Shown one piece after another: positions 1 through 9,276 of a stretch of 64,000 nucleotides of DNA. Location: NCBI GenBank assembly GCA_050946115.1, contig JBMNUF010000009.1:1-64000 (forward strand), in the 5' to 3' direction. Made by a program: the position numbers and the translations under genes. The notes beneath the pieces are model-generated. The model searched no databases, was not told the origin of the DNA, and saw only the letters and a program-made list of their open reading frames with translations. Position 1 is the stretch's first letter; each line of letters starts with the position of its first letter. The DNA is from CAYFRC01 sp050946115 (GTDB lineage: Bacteria > Bacillota > Clostridia > Christensenellales > Aristaeellaceae).

Positions 1-62
1 GTATCTTTTTCCGCTCGTTTGATCGCTTCGTATTCTGCTTCATTGATCTCGAATCGACTCAT
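1..62 (-). CDS. N-terminal fragment of unknown protein, possibly transposase (cut by left edge)
   Basis: An ATG at 62 preceded by AAGGGTGATGAGAG opens a frame that runs off the left edge. It reads MSRFEINEAEYEAIKRAEKD. Only about 20 residues are visible. The acidic, helical start resembles the N-terminus of IS630-type transposases or helix-turn-helix proteins from memory, but 20 residues cannot prove a family. A TATAAT box lies at 80-85 on the same strand, so a real gene start is plausible. Confidence 0.35.
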   Translation of the reverse strand, partial: MSRFEINEAEYEAIKRAEKD

Positions 63-79
63 CTCTCATCACCCTTTCC

Positions 80-108
80 ATTATACCACTCCCTCTCCCT
101 TTTGTATA
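80..108 (-). promoter_or_regulatory. Candidate sigma-A promoter for the left-edge gene
   Basis: On the minus strand a perfect TATAAT (80-85) lies 17 bp from TATACA (103-108), which matches the -35 consensus at four of six positions. The predicted start of transcription is about a dozen bases before the ATG at 62. Confidence 0.4.
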
Positions 109-202
109 GGGGGTAGAATGAGAATAGTATTATACGTATCGCCATCTTTATCATGCCTCATGCTCTGCAGCTCTGCAAGTGCTTCGTGCGATATCGCCAT
201 TA

Positions 203-227
203 TAAAAGCGCCCACTTTCGGGCGCTC
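203..227 (-). terminator. Rho-independent terminator after the deaminase gene
   Basis: On the minus strand AGCGCCC, a six-base loop region and GGGCGCT form a GC-rich hairpin followed by TTTTAT. It lies about 25 bp past the deaminase stop codon. Confidence 0.75.
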
Positions 228-250
228 GGTTTGAGAAATCGGAATCGCGA

Positions 251-769
251 TTACTTCGCTTTTTTCTTTACTTCGTCCATTTCGGCAATCAGTTCCTCAA
301 GAGGATGATATTCGCCTCCCCACCATTCAAACACGCGCATCCCCTCTTCTTCAAGGATCGATTCCTTAATGGTCATCGATATTCCCAATTGTTTAAGAAT
401 GCCTTCGCAATCAACCGGCTGATAATCAAACGGAAGTAATTTGCAAAACGCTTTATACGAAACCCCGCACACAATATTTCGAACACCCAAAGATGCAATC
501 GCTGCAAGACAACGCTCGCACGGCGCGCAGCTCGTATATACTACGGAATTTTCCAACATATCATCCGGATACGTATTTGCACATTTATGCACAAGGTTGA
601 ACTCGGCGTGACCAAATATTTTCCTCTCGTAATCCGCAGTGTTTTCCGCTTCCTCTATTATTTTCCCATCATGAATCAATACCGCGCCAAAGGAATCGTA
701 TCCCTTTTTTTCGGCACTTATTGCCAATTCATAGCATCTTCTCATATAATGCGCATGGTCATAATCCAT
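251..769 (-). CDS. Zinc-dependent nucleoside/cytidine deaminase family protein
   Basis: Predicted to hydrolytically deaminate a nucleobase or nucleoside in the cytosol. The zinc site of the CMP/dCMP deaminase fold is complete: HAE at residues 54-56 (zinc His54, proton-shuttling Glu56) and CAPCERC around 81-87, giving the PCxxC zinc cysteines 84 and 87. The 172-residue length fits the guanine deaminase/TadA-like group. I chose the ATG at 769 because GGAGG lies eight bases upstream; an ATG at 775 is too close to that site. A TATAAT at 806-811 on the same strand is a likely -10 box with no good -35. The exact substrate (guanine, cytosine, a modified nucleoside or tRNA adenosine) cannot be decided; the C-terminus differs from tRNA-specific TadA. 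Confidence 0.85.
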   Translation of the reverse strand: MDYDHAHYMRRCYELAISAEKKGYDSFGAVLIHDGKIIEEAENTADYERKIFGHAEFNLVHKCANTYPDDMLENSVVYTSCAPCERCLAAIASLGVRNIVCGVSYKAFCKLLPFDYQPVDCEGILKQLGISMTIKESILEEEGMRVFEWWGGEYHPLEELIAEMDEVKKKAK

Positions 770-923
770 AAACATGCCCTCCGCTAATCCCGCTTTGTTG
801 AGATGATTATACCGCAATCGGGGCATCACCAAAAGCAGTTTTGTGTTAAGGCAACACCTCGCAATTGCCGCGTTTCCCTCTATAGTAGTAGTGCAGCTTT
901 GTTTCTTCTATCCGTTCTATCGC

Positions 924-959
924 AAAAAGGGGAAGCGCATTGTCCGCGCCTCCCTTTTT
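924..959 (-). terminator. Rho-independent terminator
   Basis: On the minus strand GGGAGGCGC pairs with GCGCTTCCC and is followed by five T residues. A-rich sequence on the other side could let it act in both directions. It lies directly after the stop of the zinc-ribbon protein; the remaining sequence to 833 shows nothing else I can name. Confidence 0.7.
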
Positions 960-972
960 CTTTGTCATATCG

Positions 973-2175
973 CTATTGCGCCTTGATCCAGCCCTCTACC
1001 GTATCCGTTTCGATATACCAGTACGTCGCGCCGTCGTACTCCTTTTCTTGCGCAACGCGCACCTCATCGCCCGCGTTGAGAACGCCCTTGATCTCCGCGA
1101 CGGCGGACAAATCGCCGTAGACGATGGTGCCGTACTGCTTCAGTATCTCGAACCTTCCCATTTTCGCGCCGCAGGACGAACAGGTTTCGCCGTCATTCGA
1201 GAAGCACTCTTTTACACCCGTATTCTCCGAGGCGAAGGGCTCTTTGAACGGATAGACGGCGGTGTCTTCGCCCTTTTCGAAGCGGATGAAATGCGCCTCC
1301 TCGATGTAGGTGTGCGTTCCGTCGCCGTTTGAAGTATAGCGAAACTCCATCTCGGTGGACGCGAGCAAGCCGTTGTCCCACATTTTTAGGATGCCGCCCT
1401 CCATGTACGATGCCGTCTGTGCGAGGAGTGTGTGCAAAAGGCTATCCATCATCTCGGGATAAACGGCACCCGTCTTCGGGATGAGCACATCCTCCTGATA
1501 CGTCAGCACCGCCTTTCTCGTGCCGTTTCCGAAAATGCCGTCTACGGCTCCGTCGAGGTAGCCGAATTCCTTTAAAAGCTGCTGCACCACATATACATCA
1601 AGCGTCTTCCTGTCGCCCTTTTGGACGGTACCCTCCTGAAGATAGGTTTCGCTCTCGGTATAGCCACACAGGGAGCACGTCCTCTCCCGCGTGCCCTCGC
1701 CGCCCAAAACGGCTTCATTCAGGATGACCCACTCGCCAAAGGTGTGATCCGCCTTGGGGAGCGTTTCTGTAATCGTCTGCTTGCAGCGCACGCAGTACGA
1801 CTCCCGCTCGCCCTCTGTCAGGCAGGTCGGTTCGACGATCGTCGTCACTTCCGAAAAGGAATGCCCCGTTGCTTCGATCGACTTGGAGGCTGTCTTGCCG
1901 CACCGCTTGCATGTGCGTGTCTTTTTGCCTTTTTCGGTGCAGGTGGGGGCTTGGGTCGTTGTCCAGCCGCCCCAATTGTGCCCCAGCGGATCGGAAGTGT
2001 ATTCCCGCCTCACCTCGCCGCAAAGCGTACAGGTGATTTCGTACCACGATCCCCTCGTACACGTCGGGTGCATACTGACGTCCGTCTGTTCCCAGTTGTG
2101 CGCACACGCCGCGAGCGCGGGAAATGCCGCGCACAGAAGCGAAAAGGCTAAAAGGTAGGCAAACAGCTTCTTCAT
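973..2175 (-). CDS. Secreted zinc-ribbon-repeat / peptidoglycan-binding / SH3-like protein
   Basis: A 400-residue exported protein of unknown role, probably at the cell wall. The N-terminus has lysines, a hydrophobic core and a sequence LAAC ending at Cys24, which may be a lipobox or a normal signal-peptidase site. Residues of about 24-185 hold four similar CxxC units, each about 40 residues, with the pattern PTC...TCxxCG...GH. Next comes a peptidoglycan-binding type 1 domain with a VVQQLLKEFGYLDG start and DGIFGNGTRKAV core, and the C-terminus resembles an SH3 domain ending in a WYIETDTVEGWIKA motif. The start was set at 2175 because GGGAGG precedes it by eight bases. The UroD-like gene ends 33 bp upstream, so the genes may share a transcript. 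Confidence 0.75.
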   Translation of the reverse strand: MKKLFAYLLAFSLLCAAFPALAACAHNWEQTDVSMHPTCTRGSWYEITCTLCGEVRREYTSDPLGHNWGGWTTTQAPTCTEKGKKTRTCKRCGKTASKSIEATGHSFSEVTTIVEPTCLTEGERESYCVRCKQTITETLPKADHTFGEWVILNEAVLGGEGTRERTCSLCGYTESETYLQEGTVQKGDRKTLDVYVVQQLLKEFGYLDGAVDGIFGNGTRKAVLTYQEDVLIPKTGAVYPEMMDSLLHTLLAQTASYMEGGILKMWDNGLLASTEMEFRYTSNGDGTHTYIEEAHFIRFEKGEDTAVYPFKEPFASENTGVKECFSNDGETCSSCGAKMGRFEILKQYGTIVYGDLSAVAEIKGVLNAGDEVRVAQEKEYDGATYWYIETDTVEGWIKAQ

Positions 2176-2208
2176 CGTTTCGTCCTCCCGTTCCATTTTT
2201 TAGGGGTG

Positions 2209-3216
2209 TTATTGCGCCGCCTTTTCCGCATATTCCCTGAGCAGCGAAAGATAGGTTTTGTAGTTTTCCAGCGATACGCCCGGTGGGGTCTGGTGGTCGA
2301 CGGAGGCGATAAAGCCGCGCTGTTTCATCGTAGGCAAAAGCCTTTCAAACTCCCGGCGCATGGCTTCCTCCCCCTTGGGCATGGTCATCTTGTCGAAATG
2401 GCCGACAAAGAGCGAATCGGGATACGTTTCGCGAAGCTCTGCGATATCGACGCCCGCCTGCCGTTCCAGCGGCAATATCCCTTCCACCCCCGCGCGGCGA
2501 AACCATGAAAACGCCTTGGTGATATCGCCGTCCGAATCGACCAGTACGTGCACGCCCTTTTCCTTCAATACCGGCACAATCTCGCGATAATACGGCAGCA
2601 TGAACTCGTCAAACATTTGTTCCGAGATCATGGGGCCGTTGTTATAGCTCATGTCCTCGCCGAACGTCATAAAATCGGGCGTCAGCACGGAAAATACCTT
2701 CTCGAACACGCGCAGGTTAAAGTCCGTAATATCCCGATTGATGCGGTGCATGAGCTCCGGCTCGTCGTAAAACGCCATGAGGTGGTCCGTGATTCCGAGC
2801 ACCGAACGCGGCCCCCAAAATGCGCCGTCCACCGTAATCCAGATGATTGCCTCTCCCCTGTCCTGAAATGCGCGATAACGCTTCAGTGCGTTCAGGTCTA
2901 CCGCCTCATCAATATTGTACAGCGTCGGGCGGATTGCTTCGTATTCTTCTATTGTAGTCGCGAGCGGCGCGCCGTGGTAGGCGGGGCGCGGCGTCTTGGA
3001 GGACGTGATGCCGCACCACATCTGCAAATGGAGGTCCAGCCCCATGTGCACCTGCAATGCCTGTCCCTCGCCGATTCCCTCCACGGCGGGAACGGAAAGC
3101 CCTTCGCCCTTCCAGCGCTCCACCGTCTCATCCCACCACGTCGCCCATTCGATTATGGGCATGCGGTCGGCGGGTTCAAACGCCATCCATCGCAGAAAAC
3201 GCTCCCGCGCGGTCAT
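2209..3216 (-). CDS. Uroporphyrinogen decarboxylase (UroD) family protein
   Basis: A 335-residue TIM-barrel protein of the UroD superfamily. It has family signatures such as MTFGEDMSYNNGPMIS near the middle and a C-terminal DHQTPPGVSLENY stretch. True heme-pathway UroD genes normally sit with other heme genes; none are here, and the family in Clostridia is dominated by corrinoid-linked methyltransferases of the MtaA/CmuA type and relatives. I therefore infer a methyl-transfer or small-molecule role, with the substrate unknown. It lies 33 bp after ksgA and has a GGAGG site before its ATG. A paralogue at 37320-38462 shares the GED...YN.GP.IS and VSLENY motifs. Confidence 0.75.
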   Translation of the reverse strand: MTARERFLRWMAFEPADRMPIIEWATWWDETVERWKGEGLSVPAVEGIGEGQALQVHMGLDLHLQMWCGITSSKTPRPAYHGAPLATTIEEYEAIRPTLYNIDEAVDLNALKRYRAFQDRGEAIIWITVDGAFWGPRSVLGITDHLMAFYDEPELMHRINRDITDFNLRVFEKVFSVLTPDFMTFGEDMSYNNGPMISEQMFDEFMLPYYREIVPVLKEKGVHVLVDSDGDITKAFSWFRRAGVEGILPLERQAGVDIAELRETYPDSLFVGHFDKMTMPKGEEAMRREFERLLPTMKQRGFIASVDHQTPPGVSLENYKTYLSLLREYAEKAAQ

Positions 3217-3249
3217 GGTCGCTCCCTCCTACTGCATTTTGAAATGTAT

Positions 3250-4092
3250 TCAACCCTTCGTCAGCGCGTCGGCGACGGATGCGAATTGCGCGACGTCCAA
3301 TTCCTCGCCGCGAACCTTGGCGTGCAGCCCGCTGCGCTCCAAAACGCGCTCCGCCTCCGCGCGCGAAAGCGCAAAGGACGATATGAGGTTGTTCGCAAAG
3401 GTCTTTCGCCGCATCGCAAACGCGGAGGCGATCACGCGGTAGAGCGTTTTTTGATCGATTACACTGTACGGCTTTTCCGCGTGCGGCTCGATGCTCAAAA
3501 GTGCGCTCATCACGTGCGGGCGCGGCGTAAAATGCTCGGGCGGAATCTCCCTTAGGATGCGCGCCTCGCCGAAGCTGCGAACGAGCGCCGAAAGCGCGCA
3601 ATAGCTCTTCTCGCCTGGCACGGATACGATGCGCTCCGCCGCCTCCTTCTGCACGAGGATCGCCATCGATTGAATCGGAAGATCGCTCTTGATGCACTTT
3701 GCGATCGCGTCGGATGTGATATAGTAGGGCAGGTTCGCGGCGATGCGAAACGGCTCCTCCCCCATCAGCGCGCGAAAGTCGCTCTTCAGCGCGTCCTCAA
3801 ACACCAGGCGCACGGGGAGTCCTTCAAGCACAAACCGCAATACCGGCTCTAACGCCGCGTCCAATTCGACGGCGGTCACATGCGCGCCGCGATGCGCGAG
3901 GATCGCCGTCATGAGGCCCGCGCCGGGGCCGATTTCGAGCACATTGTCGCCCTTTGAAACGCCCGAAAGCGAAACGAGGTCTCCCACCAAATCCGCGTCC
4001 AAAAGGAAATTCTGCCCGATGGAACGGGTAAAGCGGAATCCGTTTTTTTCCAGCGCCGCGAACGCGCGCGCGGCAAATCGTCTCTCTTCCAT
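3250..4092 (-). CDS. rsmA: 16S rRNA dimethyladenosine transferase KsgA/RsmA
   Basis: Dimethylates two adjacent adenosines in the 3'-terminal hairpin of 16S rRNA during 30S assembly, using S-adenosylmethionine. The 280-residue length is usual. SAM motif I VLEIGPGAGLMTAI is at residues 51-64, and the catalytic motif NLPYYIT is at 120-126. SIGQNFL near residue 24 is the conserved N-terminal signature. GAGGGG precedes the ATG. It follows the V-ATPase terminator and has no clear promoter of its own in the 68-bp gap, so expression may depend partly on read-through. Confidence 0.95.
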   Translation of the reverse strand: MEERRFAARAFAALEKNGFRFTRSIGQNFLLDADLVGDLVSLSGVSKGDNVLEIGPGAGLMTAILAHRGAHVTAVELDAALEPVLRFVLEGLPVRLVFEDALKSDFRALMGEEPFRIAANLPYYITSDAIAKCIKSDLPIQSMAILVQKEAAERIVSVPGEKSYCALSALVRSFGEARILREIPPEHFTPRPHVMSALLSIEPHAEKPYSVIDQKTLYRVIASAFAMRRKTFANNLISSFALSRAEAERVLERSGLHAKVRGEELDVAQFASVADALTKG

Positions 4093-4124
4093 GTCTTCCC
4101 CTCTGCGCGGAAAATGTCATGCCC

Positions 4125-4155
4125 ATAATAAAGGAGGCTGGTGTGCAGCCCCCTT
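4125..4155 (-). terminator. Rho-independent terminator of the V-ATPase operon
   Basis: On the minus strand AAGGGGGCTG, a four-base loop and CCAGCCTCCTT form a stem followed by TATTATG. The U-tract is interrupted, so termination may be partial and allow some read-through into ksgA. Confidence 0.6.
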
Positions 4156-4160
4156 GCCTT

Positions 4161-4805
4161 TTACGATGCCTCCGTTCTGTCCGCGATCATGTCCTTGACC
4201 TTCATGAGACGCGTCTGCGAACCGCGTTCGTTCTCGTCCAACTTCATCGTGATGTAGCGGATGGTCTCCTCCAAATCCGGAATCATGACGTATTCGAGCG
4301 CGTTCACGCGGCGCCTGGTCTTTTCGATTTCGTCCGCGAGCAGGTTGCAGGTTTTTTCGATCTCCGCGAGCCGGATCAGATCGGGCAAAATGTCCGCGAG
4401 GCTCGAAATCGCCCCGTCGAGCTGCGCGGAGGTCTGCGCGAAGCCGTAGGAGAGTACCGTTTCGCCGAGACTCTCCTCGTCGATGGTGATTTTTGGCACG
4501 GCGACGGACATGATGTTGTCGCGCCCGACGACGATTTCCGATGTGCGCGCGGGGTAGAGCACGGCCTCTTCGAGCATTGCAGGCTCCATCACGCCGGAGC
4601 ACAGCGCAAATTCTGCGAGCGCGGAGGAGAGGCTCTTTTCGACCTCTGTGCGCAGTTTCGCGTTTTCCCTGACGAGCAATACGAACCTGCGCATCATTTC
4701 GTCGCGCTTGTCCTTGAGCAGCTTGTGTCCGCGCACGGCAGTCTTCAGGCGCTTTTTCAGCCGCGTCAGCTCCATCCGCGTCGGGTTAACACGTATCAGC
4801 GCCAT
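4161..4805 (-). CDS. atpD: V-type ATP synthase subunit D (central stalk)
   Basis: Central rotor shaft linking the A3B3 head to the membrane ring. The 214-residue protein starts MALIRVNPTRMELTRLKKRL, a family hallmark, and its two ends are long helices expected to form the coiled-coil shaft. GGAGG lies seven bases before the ATG. It is the last gene of the V-ATPase operon, starting just 2 bp after subunit B. Confidence 0.95.
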   Translation of the reverse strand: MALIRVNPTRMELTRLKKRLKTAVRGHKLLKDKRDEMMRRFVLLVRENAKLRTEVEKSLSSALAEFALCSGVMEPAMLEEAVLYPARTSEIVVGRDNIMSVAVPKITIDEESLGETVLSYGFAQTSAQLDGAISSLADILPDLIRLAEIEKTCNLLADEIEKTRRRVNALEYVMIPDLEETIRYITMKLDENERGSQTRLMKVKDMIADRTEAS

Positions 4806-4807
4806 GG

Positions 4808-6184
4808 CTATGCCTCCCCGTCGTAGTAAATATCCAGCATGTCGTCGCGGATGCGCTTATGCTCGGAGCGCGGCAGCATTCTTAGCAGCTTCCAGCCCAA
4901 ATCGAGCGTCTCCTCGATGGAGCGGTTGGTATTATACCCCTGCGAGACGTACTCCTTCTCAAACGCGTCCGCAAACGCCGCGTAGAGCTTGTCGATGTCG
5001 GTCAGCGCCGCATCGCCCAAGATGACCGCGAGTTCCTTTGCGTCCTTGCCGCGCGAATAGGCGGAGAAGAGCTGGTTCATGGTCGGCGCGTGGTCCTCGC
5101 GCGTCTTGCCCTTGCCGATGCCCTTGTCCTTGAGGCGCGAAAGGCTGGGCAGCACGTCGATCGGCGGCTGGATGCCCTTGCGGTACAGTTCCCTCGCGAG
5201 GATAATCTGCCCCTCGGTGATGTAGCCGGTGAGGTCGGGGATCGGGTGCGTTTTGTCGTCCTCGGGCATGGTGAGGATCGGTATCAGCGTGACTGATCCG
5301 CGCTTGCCGCGGATCCTGCCTGCGCGCTCGTACATGGAGGCGAGGTCGGTATACAGATAGCCGGGATAGCCGCGCCGCCCGGGGATTTCCTTGCGCGCGG
5401 CGGAAATCTCGCGCAGCGCTTCGGCGTAGTTGGTGATGTCCGTCAGAATGACGAGCACGTGCATATCCTTTTCGAAGGCGAGGTATTCCGCCGCCGTCAG
5501 CGCCATGCGCGGGGTCGCGATGCGCTCGATGGCGGGGTCGTTTGCGAGGTTCATGAACAACACCGTGCGGTCGATCGCGCCGGTCCGTCTAAAGTCGCTG
5601 ATGAAATAGTCCGCCTCTTCAAACGTGATGCCAATCGCGGCGAACACGACCGCGAAATTCTCGCTGCCGGAGAGCACCTTTGCCTGTCGCGCGATCTGCG
5701 CGGCGAGCTGCGCGTGCGGAAGGCCGGAGCCGGAGAACACGGGCAGCTTCTGTCCCCTGACCAGCGTGTTCAGCCCGTCGATCGCGGAGATGCCCGTCTG
5801 AATGAACTCATTGGGATAGTCGCGCGCGGACGGGTTGATCGGCGCGCCGTTCATGTCGAGCCGCTTTTCGGGGATGATCTCGGGGCCGTCGTCGCGCGGC
5901 CTGCCGAGGCCGTCGAATACGCGGCCGAGGATGTCTATGGAGACGGAAAGCTCGATGGAGCGCCCCAAAAAGCGCGCCTTCGCCGTATCGATCTTCAGCC
6001 CCTGCGAGCTTTCAAACAGCTGCAGCAGCGCTTTGTCCTCGGTCACCTCGAGCACGCGGCCCATGCGGACTTCGCCGTTTGCCTGCTCGATCTCGACCAG
6101 CTCGGAATACTTGACGCCGCTCACGCCTTCCACGAGCATCAGAGGACCCACAACCTCGGCAATGGTGGAATATTCTTTCAGCAT
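4808..6184 (-). CDS. atpB: V-type ATP synthase subunit B (non-catalytic)
   Basis: Regulatory partner of subunit A in the A3B3 head. The 458-residue protein has a degenerate P-loop ([18 protein letters not shown]), as expected for non-catalytic B subunits, and the conserved [17 protein letters not shown] region. A GGAGG site precedes the ATG by eight bases. One base separates the upstream A gene from this start, so translation is probably coupled. Confidence 0.96.
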   Translation of the reverse strand: MLKEYSTIAEVVGPLMLVEGVSGVKYSELVEIEQANGEVRMGRVLEVTEDKALLQLFESSQGLKIDTAKARFLGRSIELSVSIDILGRVFDGLGRPRDDGPEIIPEKRLDMNGAPINPSARDYPNEFIQTGISAIDGLNTLVRGQKLPVFSGSGLPHAQLAAQIARQAKVLSGSENFAVVFAAIGITFEEADYFISDFRRTGAIDRTVLFMNLANDPAIERIATPRMALTAAEYLAFEKDMHVLVILTDITNYAEALREISAARKEIPGRRGYPGYLYTDLASMYERAGRIRGKRGSVTLIPILTMPEDDKTHPIPDLTGYITEGQIILARELYRKGIQPPIDVLPSLSRLKDKGIGKGKTREDHAPTMNQLFSAYSRGKDAKELAVILGDAALTDIDKLYAAFADAFEKEYVSQGYNTNRSIEETLDLGWKLLRMLPRSEHKRIRDDMLDIYYDGEA

Positions 6185-6185
6185 G

Positions 6186-7946
6186 TCAGCGTCCTCCTTC
6201 CGTCAAAGCGCCGATCTGGTCGTTGAGCTCGGATTCGATGGCATCGAACCGCTTGATTTCGTCTTCTTTGATGTATTTCGCCCTGCCGATCTTCTCGCGC
6301 ACGGGCAGGTTCGTCACCTTCGACAAATCCGCGCCCGCCGCCAGCGCCCGCTGTCCCTTTTCCTGGTAGTCCATGATCAGCGAAAGCATGCGGTACTGCT
6401 TGGGGAGCGAGGTATATGTGTCGATGTCGTCAAAGGCGTTCTGGTGCAGGTAGTCCTCGCGGATCATGCGGGCGATCTCGAGCGTCAGCCTGTCCTTCCA
6501 GCTGAGCGCGTCCACGCCGACCAATCGCACGATCTCGTTGAGCTCGGACTCCTCCTGCAAGATCATCATCGCCTGCGCGCGCTTTTCGTTCCAATCGGGC
6601 GCGACGCCGTCCGTAAACCATTTTTCGAGCCTGTCCAGATAGAGGGAGTAGCTCTGCAGCCAGTCGATCGCGGGGAAATGCCGCTGGTAGGCGAGCGTCG
6701 CGGAGAGCCCCCAGAAGACCTTCACGATGCGCAGCGTCGCCTGCGAAACCGGCTCGGAGATGTCGCCGCCGGGCGGGGAAACAGCGCCGATGGCGGAAAT
6801 CGCGCCCCTGCGCGCGCCGCTTCCGATGCACTCGACCCAGCCCGCGCGCTCGTAGAATTCCGCGATGCGGCTGGATAGGTATGCGGGGTAGCCTTCCTCG
6901 CCGGGCATTTCCTCGAGCCGCCCGCTCATTTCGCGCAGCGCCTCCGCCCAGCGGGACGTGGAGTCCGCCATGATGGCGACCTCGTAGCCCATGTCGCGGA
7001 AGTACTCCGCGATGGTGATGCCCGTATAGATCGAAGCCTCGCGCGCCGCGACGGGCATGTCGGAGGTGTTCGCGATGAGCACGGTGCGCTTCATCAGCGT
7101 TTCGCCCGTGCGCGGGTCATGCAGCTCGGGGAACTCCATCAAAACGTCCGTCATTTCGTTGCCGCGCTCGCCGCAGCCGACGTAGACGATGATGTCCGCG
7201 TCCGCCCATTTCGCGAGCTGGTGCTGAACGACCGTCTTTCCGCTGCCGAAGGGGCCAGGGACCGCCGCGACGCCGCCGCGCGCGATCGGGAAGAACGTGT
7301 CGATGACGCGCTGGCCCGTGACCATAGGCTCGGACGGGGCGATCTTCTCCTTATAGGGGCGCCCCCTGCGGACGGGCCATTTCTGGAGCATGGAAAGATC
7401 CGTCGTGCCGCCTGCCGTTGTGATTTTGCACACCGTCTCCTCGATGGTGTAATCGCCCTTTTCGATCCATTCGACCGTGCCGGAGACATTCGGCGGCACC
7501 ATGATGCGGTGCTCCACGACGGCGGTCTCCCTGACGACGCCTAATATGTCGCCGCCTATGACCGAATCTCCGACCTTCACGCGCGGAACGAAGCTCCATT
7601 TTCTCTCGCGGTCCAGGCTGTGTACGCTGACGCCGCGCTCGATGCGGTCGCCCGTTATGTCGCGGATGGCCGTCAGCGGGCGCTGGATTCCGTCAAAAAT
7701 CGATTCGATGAGCCCGGGTCCAAGCTCCACGGAGAGGGGCGTGCCCGTCGAAACGACGGGTTCGCCCGGCCCAAGGCCCGCGGTCTCTTCATATACCTGT
7801 ATAGATGCGCGGTCGCCGCGCAGCTCGATGATTTCGCCGATAAGCCCCTTGTCCGAAACGCGCACCACGTCGTACATCGTGGCATCGCTCATATTGTCGG
7901 CGACGATCAAAGGGCCTGCGACCTTGATGATGGTTCCCTGTCGCAC
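6186..7946 (-). CDS. atpA: V-type ATP synthase subunit A (catalytic)
   Basis: Catalytic subunit that makes or hydrolyses ATP. The 586-residue length is normal. The P-loop GPFGSGKT is at residues 231-238, and the extra non-homologous region typical of V/A-type A subunits is visible before it (roughly 110-190). The start codon is GTG at 7946, with GAGGG about eight bases upstream. The gene follows subunit F by 4 bp. Confidence 0.96.
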   Translation of the reverse strand: MRQGTIIKVAGPLIVADNMSDATMYDVVRVSDKGLIGEIIELRGDRASIQVYEETAGLGPGEPVVSTGTPLSVELGPGLIESIFDGIQRPLTAIRDITGDRIERGVSVHSLDRERKWSFVPRVKVGDSVIGGDILGVVRETAVVEHRIMVPPNVSGTVEWIEKGDYTIEETVCKITTAGGTTDLSMLQKWPVRRGRPYKEKIAPSEPMVTGQRVIDTFFPIARGGVAAVPGPFGSGKTVVQHQLAKWADADIIVYVGCGERGNEMTDVLMEFPELHDPRTGETLMKRTVLIANTSDMPVAAREASIYTGITIAEYFRDMGYEVAIMADSTSRWAEALREMSGRLEEMPGEEGYPAYLSSRIAEFYERAGWVECIGSGARRGAISAIGAVSPPGGDISEPVSQATLRIVKVFWGLSATLAYQRHFPAIDWLQSYSLYLDRLEKWFTDGVAPDWNEKRAQAMMILQEESELNEIVRLVGVDALSWKDRLTLEIARMIREDYLHQNAFDDIDTYTSLPKQYRMLSLIMDYQEKGQRALAAGADLSKVTNLPVREKIGRAKYIKEDEIKRFDAIESELNDQIGALTEGGR

Positions 7947-7950
7947 CTCT

Positions 7951-8274
7951 TCAACCCTCTTCCTTAAATAGTATGTCTGCGCCTACCGCCTTTTCCACAT
8001 TGGCGCGAACGTTTCGCATACCGACCCCCGTAGCGCCCGTAGCGCCGGGAATGGGAATGATGGCAGGCAAAGCCTCCATTTTGTAGCGCGATATGGTCTC
8101 CTGCGCCTTCTCCGCAGCCGCTTCCGTGACGAAAATCACCGCGTATCCCCCGCTTGCGAGGCGGTAGATCGCCTGCGAGATTTCCTCCTGCGTGTCCGCG
8201 AAGACCACCGTGATTCCCAAGGCCTTAAATGCCAGCACGGTATCCCGGGAGCCGACCGCCGCAACCTTCTGCAT
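7951..8274 (-). CDS. atpF: V-type ATP synthase subunit F
   Basis: Small central-stalk subunit (107 residues) that binds subunit D. The N-terminus [19 protein letters not shown] and the middle [17 protein letters not shown] follow the Rossmann-like family pattern. A GGAGG site precedes the ATG. Its place between C and A is the usual order in clostridial V-ATPase operons. Confidence 0.93.
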   Translation of the reverse strand: MQKVAAVGSRDTVLAFKALGITVVFADTQEEISQAIYRLASGGYAVIFVTEAAAEKAQETISRYKMEALPAIIPIPGATGATGVGMRNVRANVEKAVGADILFKEEG

Positions 8275-8286
8275 GGCTCTTCCTCC

Positions 8287-9276
8287 TTATGCGTACAGCT
8301 CGCGCAGTCTCAGCCGGAGCTTGTCGTTCGGAACGCGCGCATCCTTCGCGATGACGATGAGGCGCACCGCGGCGCACTCCCGCTCTTTGGCGAGGAGGTA
8401 GCCGATCACAGGCATCACCGTGAGCGGCTCGTTCTTATGCCGACGGATGAGCGAGAGGAGATAGTCGTCCAACTGCCTTTCGACAAAGGCAAGCGCTTCC
8501 CCGTCGCGCTGCGCGAGCGCCTCCTTCATGGGGCGCGCGAACCCGCGGCGTTCGATGCACGTGTACAGGCCCTCGGGCTCGTCCGCGATGCGGGAAAGCT
8601 CGGCTACATCGATCTCGCCGCCCGGGATGAACAGCTCCTTCGCGAGCGCGCTTCCGCGCCCGATCCTGTGGCACCTGAGCGCAATCAAAAGGTTCACGAC
8701 ATCCGTCCGATCGGCAAAATAGCGCCTGACCGTATCGTTTTTCGTGCCTTTCAGCGCGGCTCGGATGTATTCGCCCATCGCCTTGTCGAGTTCCGCGTCC
8801 ACGTACAGCGGGTCTTCCTCGCTCAGGAACTTCTTGTCGATCCGCATGAGCGCATCGGCGAAGGGCGCGGGCAGGTCCTGATATCGCCGCTCCCCGACGA
8901 TGCGGCGCAGCCTGTCCGCCGGGATTGTACCGTTTTCGGAAAGCGCGGCGTCGGAGATGCCCAATGCCCTCGACTTGACCAGAACTTTCATGTTCAAAAC
9001 GTCGTATTTGATCAGGAAACAATCGGTGATGACGGGCTCCGGCGTGATCTCGCGCACCAGTTTGCAGGCGTCCGCGATGTGCCTGTCCGCGAGGCGATCC
9101 ACCTCGTTCTTGGAGGCGGCATCGCCCCAGCCCGCTTCCGCGAGCGCGCGCAGCACCTCGTCGAGGTTCTCGCAGGCGATGAGCCGTTCGAGCGCCTGTT
9201 CGTTCAGGAGCATTTGCTCGAGCACGCGTACCCGCCCTACCGCATAGGCATGACTGATTTGGGGCACGTCCTTCAC
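8287..9276 (-). CDS. atpC: V-type ATP synthase subunit C
   Basis: Socket protein that joins the central stalk to the K ring. The 329-residue, mostly helical sequence begins with an AYAVGRVRVLEQMLL motif typical of V/A-type C subunits. The start is GTG, placed immediately after the stop of subunit E; another GTG three codons later is possible because GAAGGA lies near it. Strict adjacency to E implies translational coupling. Confidence 0.9.
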   Translation of the reverse strand: MKDVPQISHAYAVGRVRVLEQMLLNEQALERLIACENLDEVLRALAEAGWGDAASKNEVDRLADRHIADACKLVREITPEPVITDCFLIKYDVLNMKVLVKSRALGISDAALSENGTIPADRLRRIVGERRYQDLPAPFADALMRIDKKFLSEEDPLYVDAELDKAMGEYIRAALKGTKNDTVRRYFADRTDVVNLLIALRCHRIGRGSALAKELFIPGGEIDVAELSRIADEPEGLYTCIERRGFARPMKEALAQRDGEALAFVERQLDDYLLSLIRRHKNEPLTVMPVIGYLLAKERECAAVRLIVIAKDARVPNDKLRLRLRELYA

